The translations under genes and the position numbers were made by a program. Positions 43,566-52,361 of a stretch of 64,000 nt of DNA are shown piece by piece; position 1 is the stretch's first letter; each line of letters begins with the position of its first letter. Origin of the DNA: Bog-756 sp963730685 (lineage in GTDB: Bacteria > Actinomycetota > Acidimicrobiia > Acidimicrobiales > RAAP-2). A model generated the notes under the pieces. The model was not told where the DNA came from, ran no database searches, and saw nothing but the letters and a program-made list of their open reading frames with translations. The stretch lies in assembly GCA_963730685.1 (NCBI GenBank), contig CAVSSP010000004.1, positions 186,001 to 250,000 on the forward strand. Direction: 5' to 3'.

Positions 43566-45281
43566 TCATTCCGCGTCGTTGTGTCCCATATGCCCGGTGA
43601 TGATCCTCCCCACGGCCGATATGGCCATCGCATGGCCGGTGACGACCTGAACGAACAGCTCCCTGTCGAGTGTGTAGAGCGAGGCCGCGGTGGCTGCCGT
43701 CACCGTTGCCTGGCGAGGAACGTCGCGGATCAGGGCTATCTCACCGAACCCGTCGCCACGCGACACCATTTGGAGGAGCTGGCCATCTTGCGAAATCGCC
43801 AGCTCGCCCTCGGAAACGGCGAAGTAGCAGTCGCCGCGGTCGCCCTGTTTGATCACGACAGTCCCCTCCGACACCGTTAGCGGCCTCAGGTCTCGCGCGA
43901 TGCCCTCGAGCGAAGGGGCGGGAAGGGCGGCGAAGATGGAGATCGAGCGCAGGAGCTGGATCTCGACCTGGGGCACCGTCGCAGATCCATCGATCCTCTG
44001 GATCCGGCGCCACAGCACCGCAACCAGCAAGAAGGCGATGACGGCTGGGGCGAAGAGTGCTGCCTTCAGGCCACCGATTGCGATCGCAACACGGACCAGG
44101 ACGGCGCCCAGGGCGAGGCCGGAGTCCATGAGGGCTTCCAGAATTGAGAACGACCCGGCGATCGCATCGGAGGGAGCCGACCGTTGCAGGAGCGTCCGAC
44201 CGGAGACGTCGAAGACAGCGCCCGCCAGACCCACCGTTCCGATCAGAACGATGGCGGGAGCCACCCTGGGGATCGCAGCGATCAGTGCGAGTGCCACCAC
44301 CGCAATCGAGAGGGCGACGGTGAGCGTGTTCGCCAGATGGCGCCGACCGATGAGAAAGGCGGTGACGAACCCGGCGAGCAGTGCTCCTCCGCCGAGCGCG
44401 GCGTTCAGGAACCCCGGGCCGCCCGGCCCCATGTGCAGATAGTCCACGGCAAGGATTACGCAGAGCACGTCGAGGGCACCGATGAGCACGAAATAGAAGG
44501 TGTACAACACGAGGAGAACCCTGATCTCCGGATTGCGCACGGTCACCAGCAGGTTCGAGCCTGCGCCGGTTCTGATGGAGGCCACGGTTCGCCCCACCCC
44601 GGATAGCAGGCCTTCAGCATCGCCGTCCTTTTCGTCGTCTGCCGCATCCCCTTGGGCCACATCGGATGAGATGGCAGCAGCAGGTCCCACCACGCGCAAC
44701 ACCAGAAGGGTGGAGAGGACTGTCAGGCCGGCCATCGCCGCCACCGCCAGCCCTGGGCCTCGCCACGCGAGGAGGATGCCAGCTGTTACGGGCCCGAACA
44801 GGGCGGCGGCTCCATCTGTCCAGCCGGTCATCACGTTGGCCGCGGTCAGCTGATCAGGGGTTCGAACGATCCCGGGCAGGAGCGCGGCTTGCGGCGGTCG
44901 TGTCAGCGTGAAGCTCAGCGACGTGAACGGTGCGAGGACGAACACCACGACCGGTGGTGCACCGAGACCGATTGCGACGGCTACGGCTCCCATCGAAAGC
45001 GCCTGCAGCCCGTAACCGACGCACAACATACGGCTCGGGCGTCGGCGATCGGCAAGAGCGCCCAGGAACGGGGCGAGGGCGATGCACGGGATGAGCTGAA
45101 CCAGAACCATCAGCGTGCTCGCACTCGGTCCACCATGACCGTAGGCGAAGACCAACAGCGTTATCCACGCGCCGAATTCGGCTGCCCCGAACAGTGCGTA
45201 GGCGAGGCCGACTCTGCGCAGCACAGGGTTCTCGAGTGCAGCACGGAACACCGATGAGACTGCACGAAACCGCAGGAACAT
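43566..45281 (-). CDS. MFS transporter fused to a cyclic-nucleotide-binding domain
   Basis: A 571-residue fusion. Residues ~1-420 form a 12-helix MFS transporter (LGALADRRRPSRM is the loop 2-3 motif; the second half starts near residue 255). Residues ~440-560 are a cNMP-binding beta-barrel: LLRSISIFAALPAPSLEGIARDL, GTVVIKQGDRGDCYFAVSEGEL, and GDGFGEIALIRDVPRQATVTA, in which GFGEIALIRDVPRQATV is the phosphate-binding cassette (GE.AL......A.V). So transport is probably gated by cAMP, cGMP or a related ligand; CRP-type sites elsewhere in the window imply cAMP signalling exists. Substrate unknown. Codon use is less GC-biased than in the first 43 kb. Confidence 0.87.
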   Translation of the reverse strand: MFLRFRAVSSVFRAALENPVLRRVGLAYALFGAAEFGAWITLLVFAYGHGGPSASTLMVLVQLIPCIALAPFLGALADRRRPSRMLCVGYGLQALSMGAVAVAIGLGAPPVVVFVLAPFTSLSFTLTRPPQAALLPGIVRTPDQLTAANVMTGWTDGAAALFGPVTAGILLAWRGPGLAVAAMAGLTVLSTLLVLRVVGPAAAISSDVAQGDAADDEKDGDAEGLLSGVGRTVASIRTGAGSNLLVTVRNPEIRVLLVLYTFYFVLIGALDVLCVILAVDYLHMGPGGPGFLNAALGGGALLAGFVTAFLIGRRHLANTLTVALSIAVVALALIAAIPRVAPAIVLIGTVGLAGAVFDVSGRTLLQRSAPSDAIAGSFSILEALMDSGLALGAVLVRVAIAIGGLKAALFAPAVIAFLLVAVLWRRIQRIDGSATVPQVEIQLLRSISIFAALPAPSLEGIARDLRPLTVSEGTVVIKQGDRGDCYFAVSEGELAISQDGQLLQMVSRGDGFGEIALIRDVPRQATVTAATAASLYTLDRELFVQVVTGHAMAISAVGRIITGHMGHNDAE

Positions 45282-45611
45282 AACTCACTCCTGGCCTCAG
45301 GATCCACCCCAGCCGGGTGCTCCGCCGTACACCACCACGATCCCCGGGGGGACAATACCCGAGAACATCGCCGGCTGGCGCTCGCTGTCCGACCACGCGA
45401 GTGTCTGTTCTGTATGTGCTGTCGATATCGGGCAGGTTCTTGGGGGATGGGCTCCCCGGTACCTCCGGGCCGGGCAATGATCCGGTGCCTGGAGCAGATG
45501 TCGCTGCGGTGCCGGGGCGCCGTAGCTGCCCATGAGTCGGTCGAGGGCGGACCTGTTGAACCGGTAGATCTCGTAGCCGCCGCTGTCCGTTGTCGACGAT
45601 GCTGAGGGCGT
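45282..45611. other. Intergenic region, no gene supported
   Basis: About 330 bases between two minus-strand genes. A minus frame (45297-45533) is open but its product is unlike any family I know and has no good ribosome site, so it is not called. Confidence 0.4.
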
Positions 45612-46160
45612 TCAGAAGATGAGGGGAACGAGCATCTTTGTCGTGTGCCTGTACACCGGGTAGGTGTCGGGGAACTGCTCGGTCAGATAGCGCTCCTCGA
45701 CGGTGGCGCTGTAGACGAAGTAGATCCCGGCCAGGGCCACGGCGATCAGCCACAGCCAGCTCAACCCCACCGCGGTGCCAACACCCGCAACCAGGATGCC
45801 GGAATAGATGGGGTGGCGGACCATGCGGTACGGGCCGCTGGTCACAAGCTCTGGGTCATCCTTTTGCGACATCGGGGTTCCCCAGTTGCGCCCGATGTGC
45901 ACGCGGGCCCAGATCGCGAACCCCAGCCCGAGCGCGAAGAGAAACAGGCCGAGGCCAGCACGCCATGGATCCGAGTTGAGGCCGTTGTGTCGGAATGCGC
46001 CCAAGCGGATCAGGAGGATCGCGGCGACAAGGATCACTCCCCTGATGCGCAGCTCGCGGGACCAGGCGATGCTCCCCCTCTTCATGGAGAAGGCCGCCAC
46101 GAGCCAGTAGATCCAGAACGCCACCCATCCGATGGCGAAGATGATCTCGATTGCATGCAT
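45612..46160 (-). CDS. Isoprenylcysteine carboxyl methyltransferase-family membrane protein
   Basis: A 182-residue membrane methyltransferase with about four to five helices. The ICMT/PEMT SAM-binding signature is clear: ARVHIGRNWG, TSGPYRMVRHPIYSGIL near residue 104 and the C-terminal EERYLTEQFPDTYPVYRHTTK near 150. Bacterial members methylate small thiols, lipids or unknown substrates, since protein prenylation is rare in bacteria. The ATG at 46160 starts MHAIEIIFAIGWVAFW; the longer frame upstream is not used. Confidence 0.87.
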   Translation of the reverse strand: MHAIEIIFAIGWVAFWIYWLVAAFSMKRGSIAWSRELRIRGVILVAAILLIRLGAFRHNGLNSDPWRAGLGLFLFALGLGFAIWARVHIGRNWGTPMSQKDDPELVTSGPYRMVRHPIYSGILVAGVGTAVGLSWLWLIAVALAGIYFVYSATVEERYLTEQFPDTYPVYRHTTKMLVPLIF

Positions 46161-46231
46161 CCGCCTCAGCCTTCCACGGTTGCCTGCCCGGTCGACGGCG
46201 CCCGGCACTGTTACCTGATGGCCGACAGGTG

Positions 46232-46495
46232 TCAGTGGCCCGGTGACGCCTGATCGCCTTCTGGCCCCCCCTGGGTCGGAATCTGGGAGGCCAGGAGCCG
46301 AAGCCACCTGCTCCCGATGCCAGATGCCACGTAGTTACGCGTGCCGTCCCGGGTCTCTATCCGGACCGAGCCCCAAAAGCCCCCTTTGAACGCGACAGAC
46401 TCCACTTCGACCAGGCATATCGAAGTTTCCATTCGTGAACGGGCAAACCGGGCCAGGCCGAGAGTCGACGCGAAGTGGGGCGAACGGATCGTCAT
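46232..46495 (-). CDS. Hypothetical small PH-like protein
   Basis: An 87-residue frame starting ATG 46495. The middle (ICLVEVESVAFKGGFWGSVR, then IETRDGTRNY and GSRWLRLLASQI) has the alternating strand pattern and final helix of a bacterial PH-like domain, but it is shorter than such domains and the ribosome site is weak. It may be a remnant. It lies between the ICMT-like gene and the SAM riboswitch. Confidence 0.35.
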   Translation of the reverse strand: MTIRSPHFASTLGLARFARSRMETSICLVEVESVAFKGGFWGSVRIETRDGTRNYVASGIGSRWLRLLASQIPTQGGPEGDQASPGH

Positions 46496-46780
46496 GACCC
46501 TGCGATCCGACAGGACGAGCCGACAGGTGAAGTCCTGTCCGGCAGCGAGAATTTGGCGCCACTGCCAGAACCCGTTCGCCTACTTCGAGTCCGTCGATCT
46601 TCCACACTCGTGGGGCCCTCCGCGATGGCTGCAATTCTCGGAACATGTTGCATGCGCGGTTGCTGAATCCGACTACCAACGAGCGCTGCCTCGTCCGCCG
46701 CAGTCCGAGAGCAGCGGAGCGTGACACCCTCCCGGCATTCGTGGATGCCCTGGGTTCGGACGACCATTCCTTGATATCGT
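46496..46780. other. Intergenic stretch upstream of the riboswitch
   Basis: About 285 bases with overlapping open frames on both strands but no recognisable product. TTGATATCG near 46771 could include a -10 for the riboswitch transcript; this is not certain. Confidence 0.35.
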
Positions 46781-46876
46781 CTCTTCATTCATCCAGAGGA
46801 TCTGAGGGACCTGGCCCGATGAGGATCCGGCAACCTGCATGACGGCAAGGTGCCAACGCCAGGATCGATGAGGAGG
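46781..46876 (+). promoter_or_regulatory. SAM-I-clan riboswitch upstream of GNAT gene
   Basis: The SAM-I (S-box) core is unmistakable: ATCCAGAGGAT, then CTGAGGGACCTGGCCCGATG, GGATCCGGCAACC, and GGCAAGGTGCCAACGCC, in the right order. P1 pairs 46781-46794 with 46862-46875 (12 of 14 pairs, two of them G-U, plus another G-U, one C-C mismatch). P2 pairs GGATC with GATCC, P3 joins ACCTGC with GCAAGGT. The usual P4 helix appears absent, so it may belong to the SAM-I/IV variant group. The Shine-Dalgarno AGGAGG (46871-46876) is part of the 3' strand of P1, so SAM binding should hide it and block translation of the gene starting at 46881. Confidence 0.9.
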
Positions 46877-46880
46877 CCCC

Positions 46881-47510
46881 ATGCCGCTGGTGCTCGATAT
46901 CCCTGTCCTCAGTGGCGGCCTTGTTCGGTTAGAGCCCCTTTCGCTCAGCCACTCCTCGGATCTGTCGCACGCGGTGGAAGAGGATCGTTCCCAGTTCGGA
47001 CACACGTGGGTCCCGCGCCGATCCGAGGTCCACCGATACATCGGTCGCCAGCTCCAGCAGGCCGAATCGGGCACTCTCACCCCTCTGGCGCAGATCCGGC
47101 TGGCCGACGGTCGGGCCGTCGGCTGCACTGCGTACTTCGACCCGCGAGCGTGGCCGGGGCGTCCCAACGAGCCGTGTGCCGTCGGAATCGGATGGACATG
47201 GCTGGCAGCATCCGCGCAAGGCACCGGAATCAACATCGAGGCCAAACTCCTTCTTCTCAGACACGCCTTCGAGCATTTGGGAGTGGCCCGAGTCGACATC
47301 ACGACGGATACGAGGAACGACCGCTCCCGCCGGGCCATCGAAAAGCTGGGGGCAACCTTTGAAGGCATATTGCGGCAGTGGTCACCTTCACGGGCGCCAG
47401 GCGAGGAAGGTCAACTGCGTGATTCGGCGATGTACTCGATCATCCGTCCCGAGTGGCCGGATTGTGAAGCGCACCTGGAAGACCGCTTGAACTCATCCAC
47501 GCTCGCGTAG
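46881..47510 (+). CDS. GNAT-family N-acetyltransferase under SAM riboswitch control
   Basis: A 209-residue RimJ/RimL-like acetyltransferase. It starts LDIPVLSGGLVRLEPLSLSH; the acetyl-CoA region is GIGWTWLAASAQGTGINIEAKLLLLRHAFE, seen over residues ~98-127 (a degenerate Q/R-x-x-G-x-G/A loop, AQGTGI), followed by VARVDITTDTRNDRSRRAIEKLGATFEGILRQ, the conserved C-terminal core, in pieces. The acceptor substrate is unknown; the family acetylates protein N-termini, amino acids and antibiotics. Control by SAM suggests a link to methionine or sulfur metabolism. ATG 46881 follows AGGAGG by four bases. Codon use is less GC-rich than in core genes. Confidence 0.87.
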   Translation: MPLVLDIPVLSGGLVRLEPLSLSHSSDLSHAVEEDRSQFGHTWVPRRSEVHRYIGRQLQQAESGTLTPLAQIRLADGRAVGCTAYFDPRAWPGRPNEPCAVGIGWTWLAASAQGTGINIEAKLLLLRHAFEHLGVARVDITTDTRNDRSRRAIEKLGATFEGILRQWSPSRAPGEEGQLRDSAMYSIIRPEWPDCEAHLEDRLNSSTLA

Positions 47511-47639
47511 GTCGGAAGTGTCGCACCCGTCCGGCGCTCGGTAGGGGCCCGCAACGACCTGGCGAGAACGGGGAGCCGGACGTCAGGCAGGATCGGTACC
47601 GACTACGGTGAAGCTCGCTCCCGACCAGAGAGGCGGTCG

Positions 47640-48182
47640 ATGTCGGATCCAAGCTCGCCGTCGGTCCATATCCGGACGATCGAGCACCAACTCACTCAGG
47701 ACGAGGTGGTCCCAGTCGTGTACTGGCAGGGCTTCCGCCAGTGGCGGGCCTGGTGCCTGCCTGTGGCAGGGCTCTCCCTGGTCATCTCTGGGGCAGCCGT
47801 GCGGGTGCTGGCTCCGGCCGACAAGGTGACCTGGGTTGTCCTGCTGACCTTGGGCCTTGTCGTCCTGTTGATCTTCTTCGTACTCGTTCCGGTAACCCCC
47901 AACCGCATCTGGAAGCGAGTGAAAAAGCAGTTCGAGGTCAGGACGCTCGACATCTCAGACGAGGGGATCTCCCGCCACACCGCGCTCAGCGACTCCATGC
48001 TCAGGTGGGCGATGTTCTCGGACGTGAAGGTGCGCGACGATCTCTATCTTCTTGCCGTCGGGAACGGTCCGGGATACTTCATCATTCCCAGGCGGGCCTT
48101 CACCTCACCGGCTGACGAAGCGGCCTTTCGCGACCTCGCCGAGCGATCGACCATGGCGCACCCAGACCATCACAATTCGTGA
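47640..48182 (+). CDS. YcxB-like membrane protein
   Basis: A 180-residue protein with two hydrophobic helices (residues ~40-58 and 63-84) and a C-terminal YcxB-type domain: FEVRTLDISDEGISRHTALSDSM, LRWAMFSDVKVRDDLYLLAV and YFIIPRRAFTSPADEAAFRDL, in the order typical for the family. Function unknown. It starts at ATG 47640 after GAGGCGGTCG and is on the same strand as the GNAT gene, 129 bases on. Confidence 0.8.
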   Translation: MSDPSSPSVHIRTIEHQLTQDEVVPVVYWQGFRQWRAWCLPVAGLSLVISGAAVRVLAPADKVTWVVLLTLGLVVLLIFFVLVPVTPNRIWKRVKKQFEVRTLDISDEGISRHTALSDSMLRWAMFSDVKVRDDLYLLAVGNGPGYFIIPRRAFTSPADEAAFRDLAERSTMAHPDHHNS

Positions 48183-48367
48183 GTCTCTTCGCTCCATCGT
48201 GGCTCACCCATACGGGCAGGTGTCACGCTTCCGGTGGTCACGGTCACCCCCGGTGTGGCGGTGGTCCCGAACCGAGGTTCGAATGGAAGCCCTGGGGCGA
48301 CGCTCACCTGCGTTGGCCAACCTCGCCAGCTCCGATATGCGGCGGGCGTCGGGTGCGGGCCCGCACA

Positions 48368-48907
48368 TCAAGGTGTTGGGAACACACCCCGGTCGCAGAT
48401 GCTGTAGGTGAGGCCGTTAGGGGCCGCGGCCTGCAGGTCGGGAACTCGGAACAAGACGCCATTGCCGTTCGGATCGTCACCGAACTGTGTTCCGATGACT
48501 TGGAAAAGTACCGGGTCGATGGTGCGACTCAAGTACTGCCCGTTTGCGATCACACCTTGAGCGAAGGGGCCGGCGGTCAGGATGATCTGACCGATCGTGC
48601 ACTGCGCTCCGGTGCTACTCACAGGAGCGAATGGGGGTGCGGTCCCGAATGCGCTCGTCCCTGCGGGTCCTGGGGGTCCCTGGGGGCCAACCGAGTTCCA
48701 CGAGATCTGCTGGTCACTCTTCGGGCACAGGGTGGTTGAAACGGTCCCGACCTTCGACAGGGCCCCTTTGACCGACAGGCAGCCGTAGTACGTCACACCC
48801 GCCCCGTCGGCCCCTGCCCACTGAACCGCACCATAGGTCAATCCTCCGAGCAAGAAAGACCCCAACATCGCCACGACAGCAATGACACGACCGCTCCGAT
48901 TACGCAT
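48368..48907 (-). CDS. Secreted protein with collagen-like segment and phage-tail-collar-like domain
   Basis: A 179-residue protein. Residues ~8-27 are an N-terminal hydrophobic segment, a signal peptide or anchor. It then has YYGCLSVKG ... TLCPKSDQQISWN, a small two-Cys domain, a short collagen-like linker (GPQGPPGPAG, ~74-83), and a C-terminal domain with QCTIGQIILTAGPF, ANGQYL, VLFQVIGTQFGDDPNG and FRVPDLQAAAPNG. The last pattern (LF..IGt.fG ... F.vPDL) is that of the phage tail collar domain, found in bacterial surface adhesin-like proteins. It is probably exported; role unknown. Confidence 0.7.
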   Translation of the reverse strand: MRNRSGRVIAVVAMLGSFLLGGLTYGAVQWAGADGAGVTYYGCLSVKGALSKVGTVSTTLCPKSDQQISWNSVGPQGPPGPAGTSAFGTAPPFAPVSSTGAQCTIGQIILTAGPFAQGVIANGQYLSRTIDPVLFQVIGTQFGDDPNGNGVLFRVPDLQAAAPNGLTYSICDRGVFPTP

Positions 48908-49326
48908 TCGTCACCTTCTCTTCTCGAGCACCAAACGGGAATTCCTGCGATCTCCGCGTCCCACCATCAGCAAAGAGCCGGTCCCCCGGGCCACGCGCCG
49001 AGGAACTCCTTCACGTGAGTCTGTGCCTCTCGCCATCGCCTGTCTGTCATCTAGGTGACAGACAGGCGGGCGTCGGGGCAGTTGGTCGCGGCCCAGATGT
49101 CCGGGCACCCACCGGTTTGATCTGGATGGGCGTGCAAGGAAACCCGCAGTCTCCGAATCCGGAAACTGGGAGCTCCGCGCCGACTGAACGGCACCCGGCG
49201 GAGTGACGAGGAGATCTGGCCTCAGCCGCTGCCTTGGAACGGATGGCCCACCGGACAGTCACCGGCCGTGGCGGCTATCTCAGCCGCGCATCCCGAGTTG
49301 CACCCGGTGGACCCTTTCGATCCGGC
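48908..49326. other. Intergenic region with a long perfect inverted repeat
   Basis: About 420 bases between two minus-strand secreted-protein genes. It contains a 13-bp perfect hairpin at 49037-49068 (separate entry) and no gene I can support; the minus frame at 48911-49108 is Arg-rich and looks like noise. Confidence 0.45.
49037..49068. repeat. 13-bp perfect inverted repeat
   Basis: CGCCTGTCTGTCA (49037-49049) and TGACAGACAGGCG (49056-49068) around TCTAGG. The hairpin lies about 260 bases downstream of the PQQ-repeat gene and upstream of the collar-domain gene. No T-tract. It could be a terminator or a regulator-binding site. Confidence 0.7.
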
Positions 49327-52092
49327 TCAAGGACTGGTGTAGGACCAGGCGCTGAACTGAACCTGCTCGCCTGCCTGCGGGCTCCTGAGCCAGTCACCCA
49401 TGGCTCCTCCGTTGCCGGCGGGAAGCGGTGTCGGGTCATTGTAGGTGACCAACCAGGTGCTCGGCTCCGGCGTGCCGTCGGCCCAGGCGCGAGCGGCGAT
49501 GTGCGCGACTCCTCCGGTCACCTGGACGACCTCTCGGATCCAGTAGTTGGTATTCGCCACGATGGCGAACGGCGCATCGGCGGCGTGGATCATGACACCG
49601 GCTCGTCGGACCGTGAGCTCGAGGGTGTTCTTCGTGAAACCGTACTGGGTGGTGGTGGCGATGTCCGCTTGATACCAGTTCGATGAGTCGCTGTGCTGAA
49701 CGATCACACCGGCAAGCGCCGCGTCGGTTGCGGTGACCCGGAATCGCGCCAGCGTGTCGCCGCCCAGCACAGCTGGAGTGTTGATGTAACCGGCGAGCTT
49801 GTGACCGGTCGTCCCCGTGTACACGATCACGCCGTTCTGGTTGTTCATGAACCCGTCAGGGCTGGAGCCGTCGAGCTCTTTCTGCCAGGGAAGATTGGCG
49901 ATCCCATCGGTGTTCGTCGTGGTGCCCCACCCGGCGGTCGTGTTGGCGCGTAGGAAGTTGTCCTCTGCGGTGGGAGGCTTGACGGTGAGGACGGCGGTGC
50001 CGGACGCAGTCCCGTCGGTCGCCGTGACGGTGTGGGGTCCGGTCACTGACGCCGAGCACGACGCACCGCTGCAGGAGCCGTCCGGGGCGATCGAGAAGGT
50101 CGTGGAGGCTGTGACGTCGCCCAGCGAGTTTCCGTACTGGTCGTAGAGGGTCGCCGTATACGCCTGGGGGACGCCGGCGTCGACGGTCGTGGTGGGCGGC
50201 GAAACGACCAGGTGGTTCACCGTGCCGTACGAAGCGACCGTGAATGCGTCCACCGCCCCGGTCTTGACCGTCTGGTAGAGCACGCCGTCCGCCAGCGAGG
50301 AGCTTGCCAGCGTCGGTCCGCCGAGCGAAGCGCTGGCCAGCAGGGTGCCCCCGAGACTGAGCGCGTAGAGAGTGCCACCTGCACTCGCGTCGTAGACCGC
50401 ACCGTCGGCGACGATGGGCGAGCCGATCACGGCGCCTTGCGTCGGGTAGCTCCACAGTTGGACGCCGCTGGACTCGCTCACCGCGTGGATCTTCGAATCG
50501 CCGGCGCCGAAGTAGACGACGCCGTTGGCGACGGCGGCGCTGGAGAAGATTCCCGAGTCGCCGCTGAGCCCGGTGTTGAACTGCCAGACGATCGCTCCTG
50601 TGAGCGCGTTGAACGCATACTCGATCCCGTTCTTGCACCCGACGAAGACCATTCCGTCGTCGTAGGCGGGGGCCGTGCCGCAGTCGTCATCGCCGCTGAG
50701 GTCCGGGACGCGGTACTCCCAGCGGATCGCACCGGTCGTCGGGTCGATGTCGAGGGCGGAGCCCGAGCAGCCGTCCCCGGGACTCGGACTCGACACGCTG
50801 GTGCACGGATTTCCGGTGTCGACGTAGAGCTGGGTGCCCGTCGGGTCCAACGACGCTGGTGACCAGACCCCTTCGAGGAGATTGTCGTACCAGAGCTGGG
50901 TGCCGTCGGTGGCGCTGTAGGCGACGATTCCCCCCGATTCCCCCTCCTTGTTCGCCATGGGGACGATCACTCGGCCGGCGTTCACCGTCGGGGCATACCA
51001 GGCGCCACCGTTGGGGAGCGGGTCCGCCCAGAGGACCGTTCCCGTCGCGGCATCGAGGGCGTACACGTAGTTGCCGACGATGCCCTCGTTGGGCGTGTCG
51101 ACCGTACCGAAGTACAGGACGCCGTTCACGATGTTCGGTGATCCGTAGATCGGTCCGTGCGCGGCGAAGGTCCACAACACAGCACCGGTCGTCGTGTTGA
51201 TGGCGTAGAGCGTCCCGTGGACGGTGCCGACGTAGGCGATCCCGTTGGAGATCGTGGTGGAGCTGTCGATCTCACGCACCGGTCCTGTCGTCAACTGCCA
51301 TTTGAGGGCCAGCGCACTCGAGCTGAATCCGGCCGTCGAAGCCGGGTAGGCGCGGGTCTGCTGCGTATCGAATCCGAACGTGGCCCAGTCGTCCGGCCCC
51401 GGCGACGGACTCTGCGGGGCCGTCCCGACCTGGAACGTGGCGTGCGCCTTCAGTCCGGACACCGAACCCGTCATGGTGATCCCGTAGGCTCCGGGCTTCG
51501 TGCCGGCGGGCACGGTGAAGGTACGGCCATGGAAGTAGCCCTTCGAGTCGGTGGTCGCATTGGCTATCACCGCGCCGGTCGAGTCCCACGTGACCGCCAG
51601 TGGCTCTTTGACGCCGAGCCCCCAGCCGGTGAGATCGAGGACCGTGCCCGCGGCACCGAACGAGCTTCCGATGTCGATGCGAGGCACCACCGTGAACTGT
51701 GCGGTGGCGACCGAGTGGCTCGTCATGCCGACGGCGGCGACCGTGTAGACGCCTCCTGCAGTGTCGGGCACGAAGAAGTCGGCCGTGACCGCACCGGTCG
51801 GGTCAGCGACACCGATCGGGTTGAAGTAGTAGAAGCTGGCCTGCGCGACTCCGGTGCCGGGACCGGAGTAGTTCCACACCGGCTGGACCTCTTCACCCGG
51901 GGTGAATCCGACCCCAGACACGCGAATGTCCACTCCGGGTGATCCGCTTGTCGCAGAAAGTGAAATCGTGGGTGATCCACCGGCCGCTGATGAAGCCGAA
52001 GCGGCTATCGGGAACGAAACCAGTAGCGCCACGATGACGACCGCGCTCCGCAAGAGCCAGCGCTTCCGACCGATGCCATTCCCTTCCGCCAT
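49327..52092 (-). CDS. Large secreted PQQ-type beta-propeller protein with Ig-like and lectin-like domains
   Basis: A ~921-residue exported protein. A signal peptide (RKRWLLRSAVVIVALLVSFP, cleaved near SASSAAG) starts it. Residues ~40-220 are two Ig/IPT-like domains (SGSPGVDIRVSGVGFTPGE), ~240-620 are PQQ-like propeller blades (IAYVGTVHGTLYAINTTTGA, GTLYALSLGG and similar AxxxxGxxxW repeats), ~630-700 a bacterial Ig-like domain (YDQYGNSLGDVTASTTFSI), and the C-terminal ~215 residues a concanavalin-like fold (DNFLRANTTAGWG). No quinone-site residues can be confirmed, so a structural or binding role is as likely as a dehydrogenase. ATG 52092 is preferred over the longer frame to 52179 because the signal peptide starts close by. 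Confidence 0.8.
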   Translation of the reverse strand: MAEGNGIGRKRWLLRSAVVIVALLVSFPIAASASSAAGGSPTISLSATSGSPGVDIRVSGVGFTPGEEVQPVWNYSGPGTGVAQASFYYFNPIGVADPTGAVTADFFVPDTAGGVYTVAAVGMTSHSVATAQFTVVPRIDIGSSFGAAGTVLDLTGWGLGVKEPLAVTWDSTGAVIANATTDSKGYFHGRTFTVPAGTKPGAYGITMTGSVSGLKAHATFQVGTAPQSPSPGPDDWATFGFDTQQTRAYPASTAGFSSSALALKWQLTTGPVREIDSSTTISNGIAYVGTVHGTLYAINTTTGAVLWTFAAHGPIYGSPNIVNGVLYFGTVDTPNEGIVGNYVYALDAATGTVLWADPLPNGGAWYAPTVNAGRVIVPMANKEGESGGIVAYSATDGTQLWYDNLLEGVWSPASLDPTGTQLYVDTGNPCTSVSSPSPGDGCSGSALDIDPTTGAIRWEYRVPDLSGDDDCGTAPAYDDGMVFVGCKNGIEYAFNALTGAIVWQFNTGLSGDSGIFSSAAVANGVVYFGAGDSKIHAVSESSGVQLWSYPTQGAVIGSPIVADGAVYDASAGGTLYALSLGGTLLASASLGGPTLASSSLADGVLYQTVKTGAVDAFTVASYGTVNHLVVSPPTTTVDAGVPQAYTATLYDQYGNSLGDVTASTTFSIAPDGSCSGASCSASVTGPHTVTATDGTASGTAVLTVKPPTAEDNFLRANTTAGWGTTTNTDGIANLPWQKELDGSSPDGFMNNQNGVIVYTGTTGHKLAGYINTPAVLGGDTLARFRVTATDAALAGVIVQHSDSSNWYQADIATTTQYGFTKNTLELTVRRAGVMIHAADAPFAIVANTNYWIREVVQVTGGVAHIAARAWADGTPEPSTWLVTYNDPTPLPAGNGGAMGDWLRSPQAGEQVQFSAWSYTSP

Positions 52093-52361
52093 CCTGCCCC
52101 CATGCCCTTTGTCCCGGACTTGACAACGAGTGCTGCGCCGGAAGTGCTCGAATTTCCCACATTCGTCGAACTTGCGCAAACCACTTGTCGGATGTTCGGA
52201 AAAGTCCGGAGGAGATTCCGATCAGCTTCCCGTCCGTTCAGCGCTTGACGCGGTGCCGCTTGGCCTGACACCGATCGCGCCGTGGCCGGATGTACCACAT
52301 CGAAGCGGACTCACTCCTCCGACTCCGACTCCGACTCCGGCGACAGTCGGAGTCCTCGGTC

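Noticed and set aside
45297..45533. A 78-codon minus-strand ORF
   Set aside because: Unlike any family and without start signals; the region is described as intergenic.
48911..49108. Small Arg-rich ORF on the minus strand
   Set aside because: No homology, no ribosome site, and it includes part of the inverted repeat; taken as noise.
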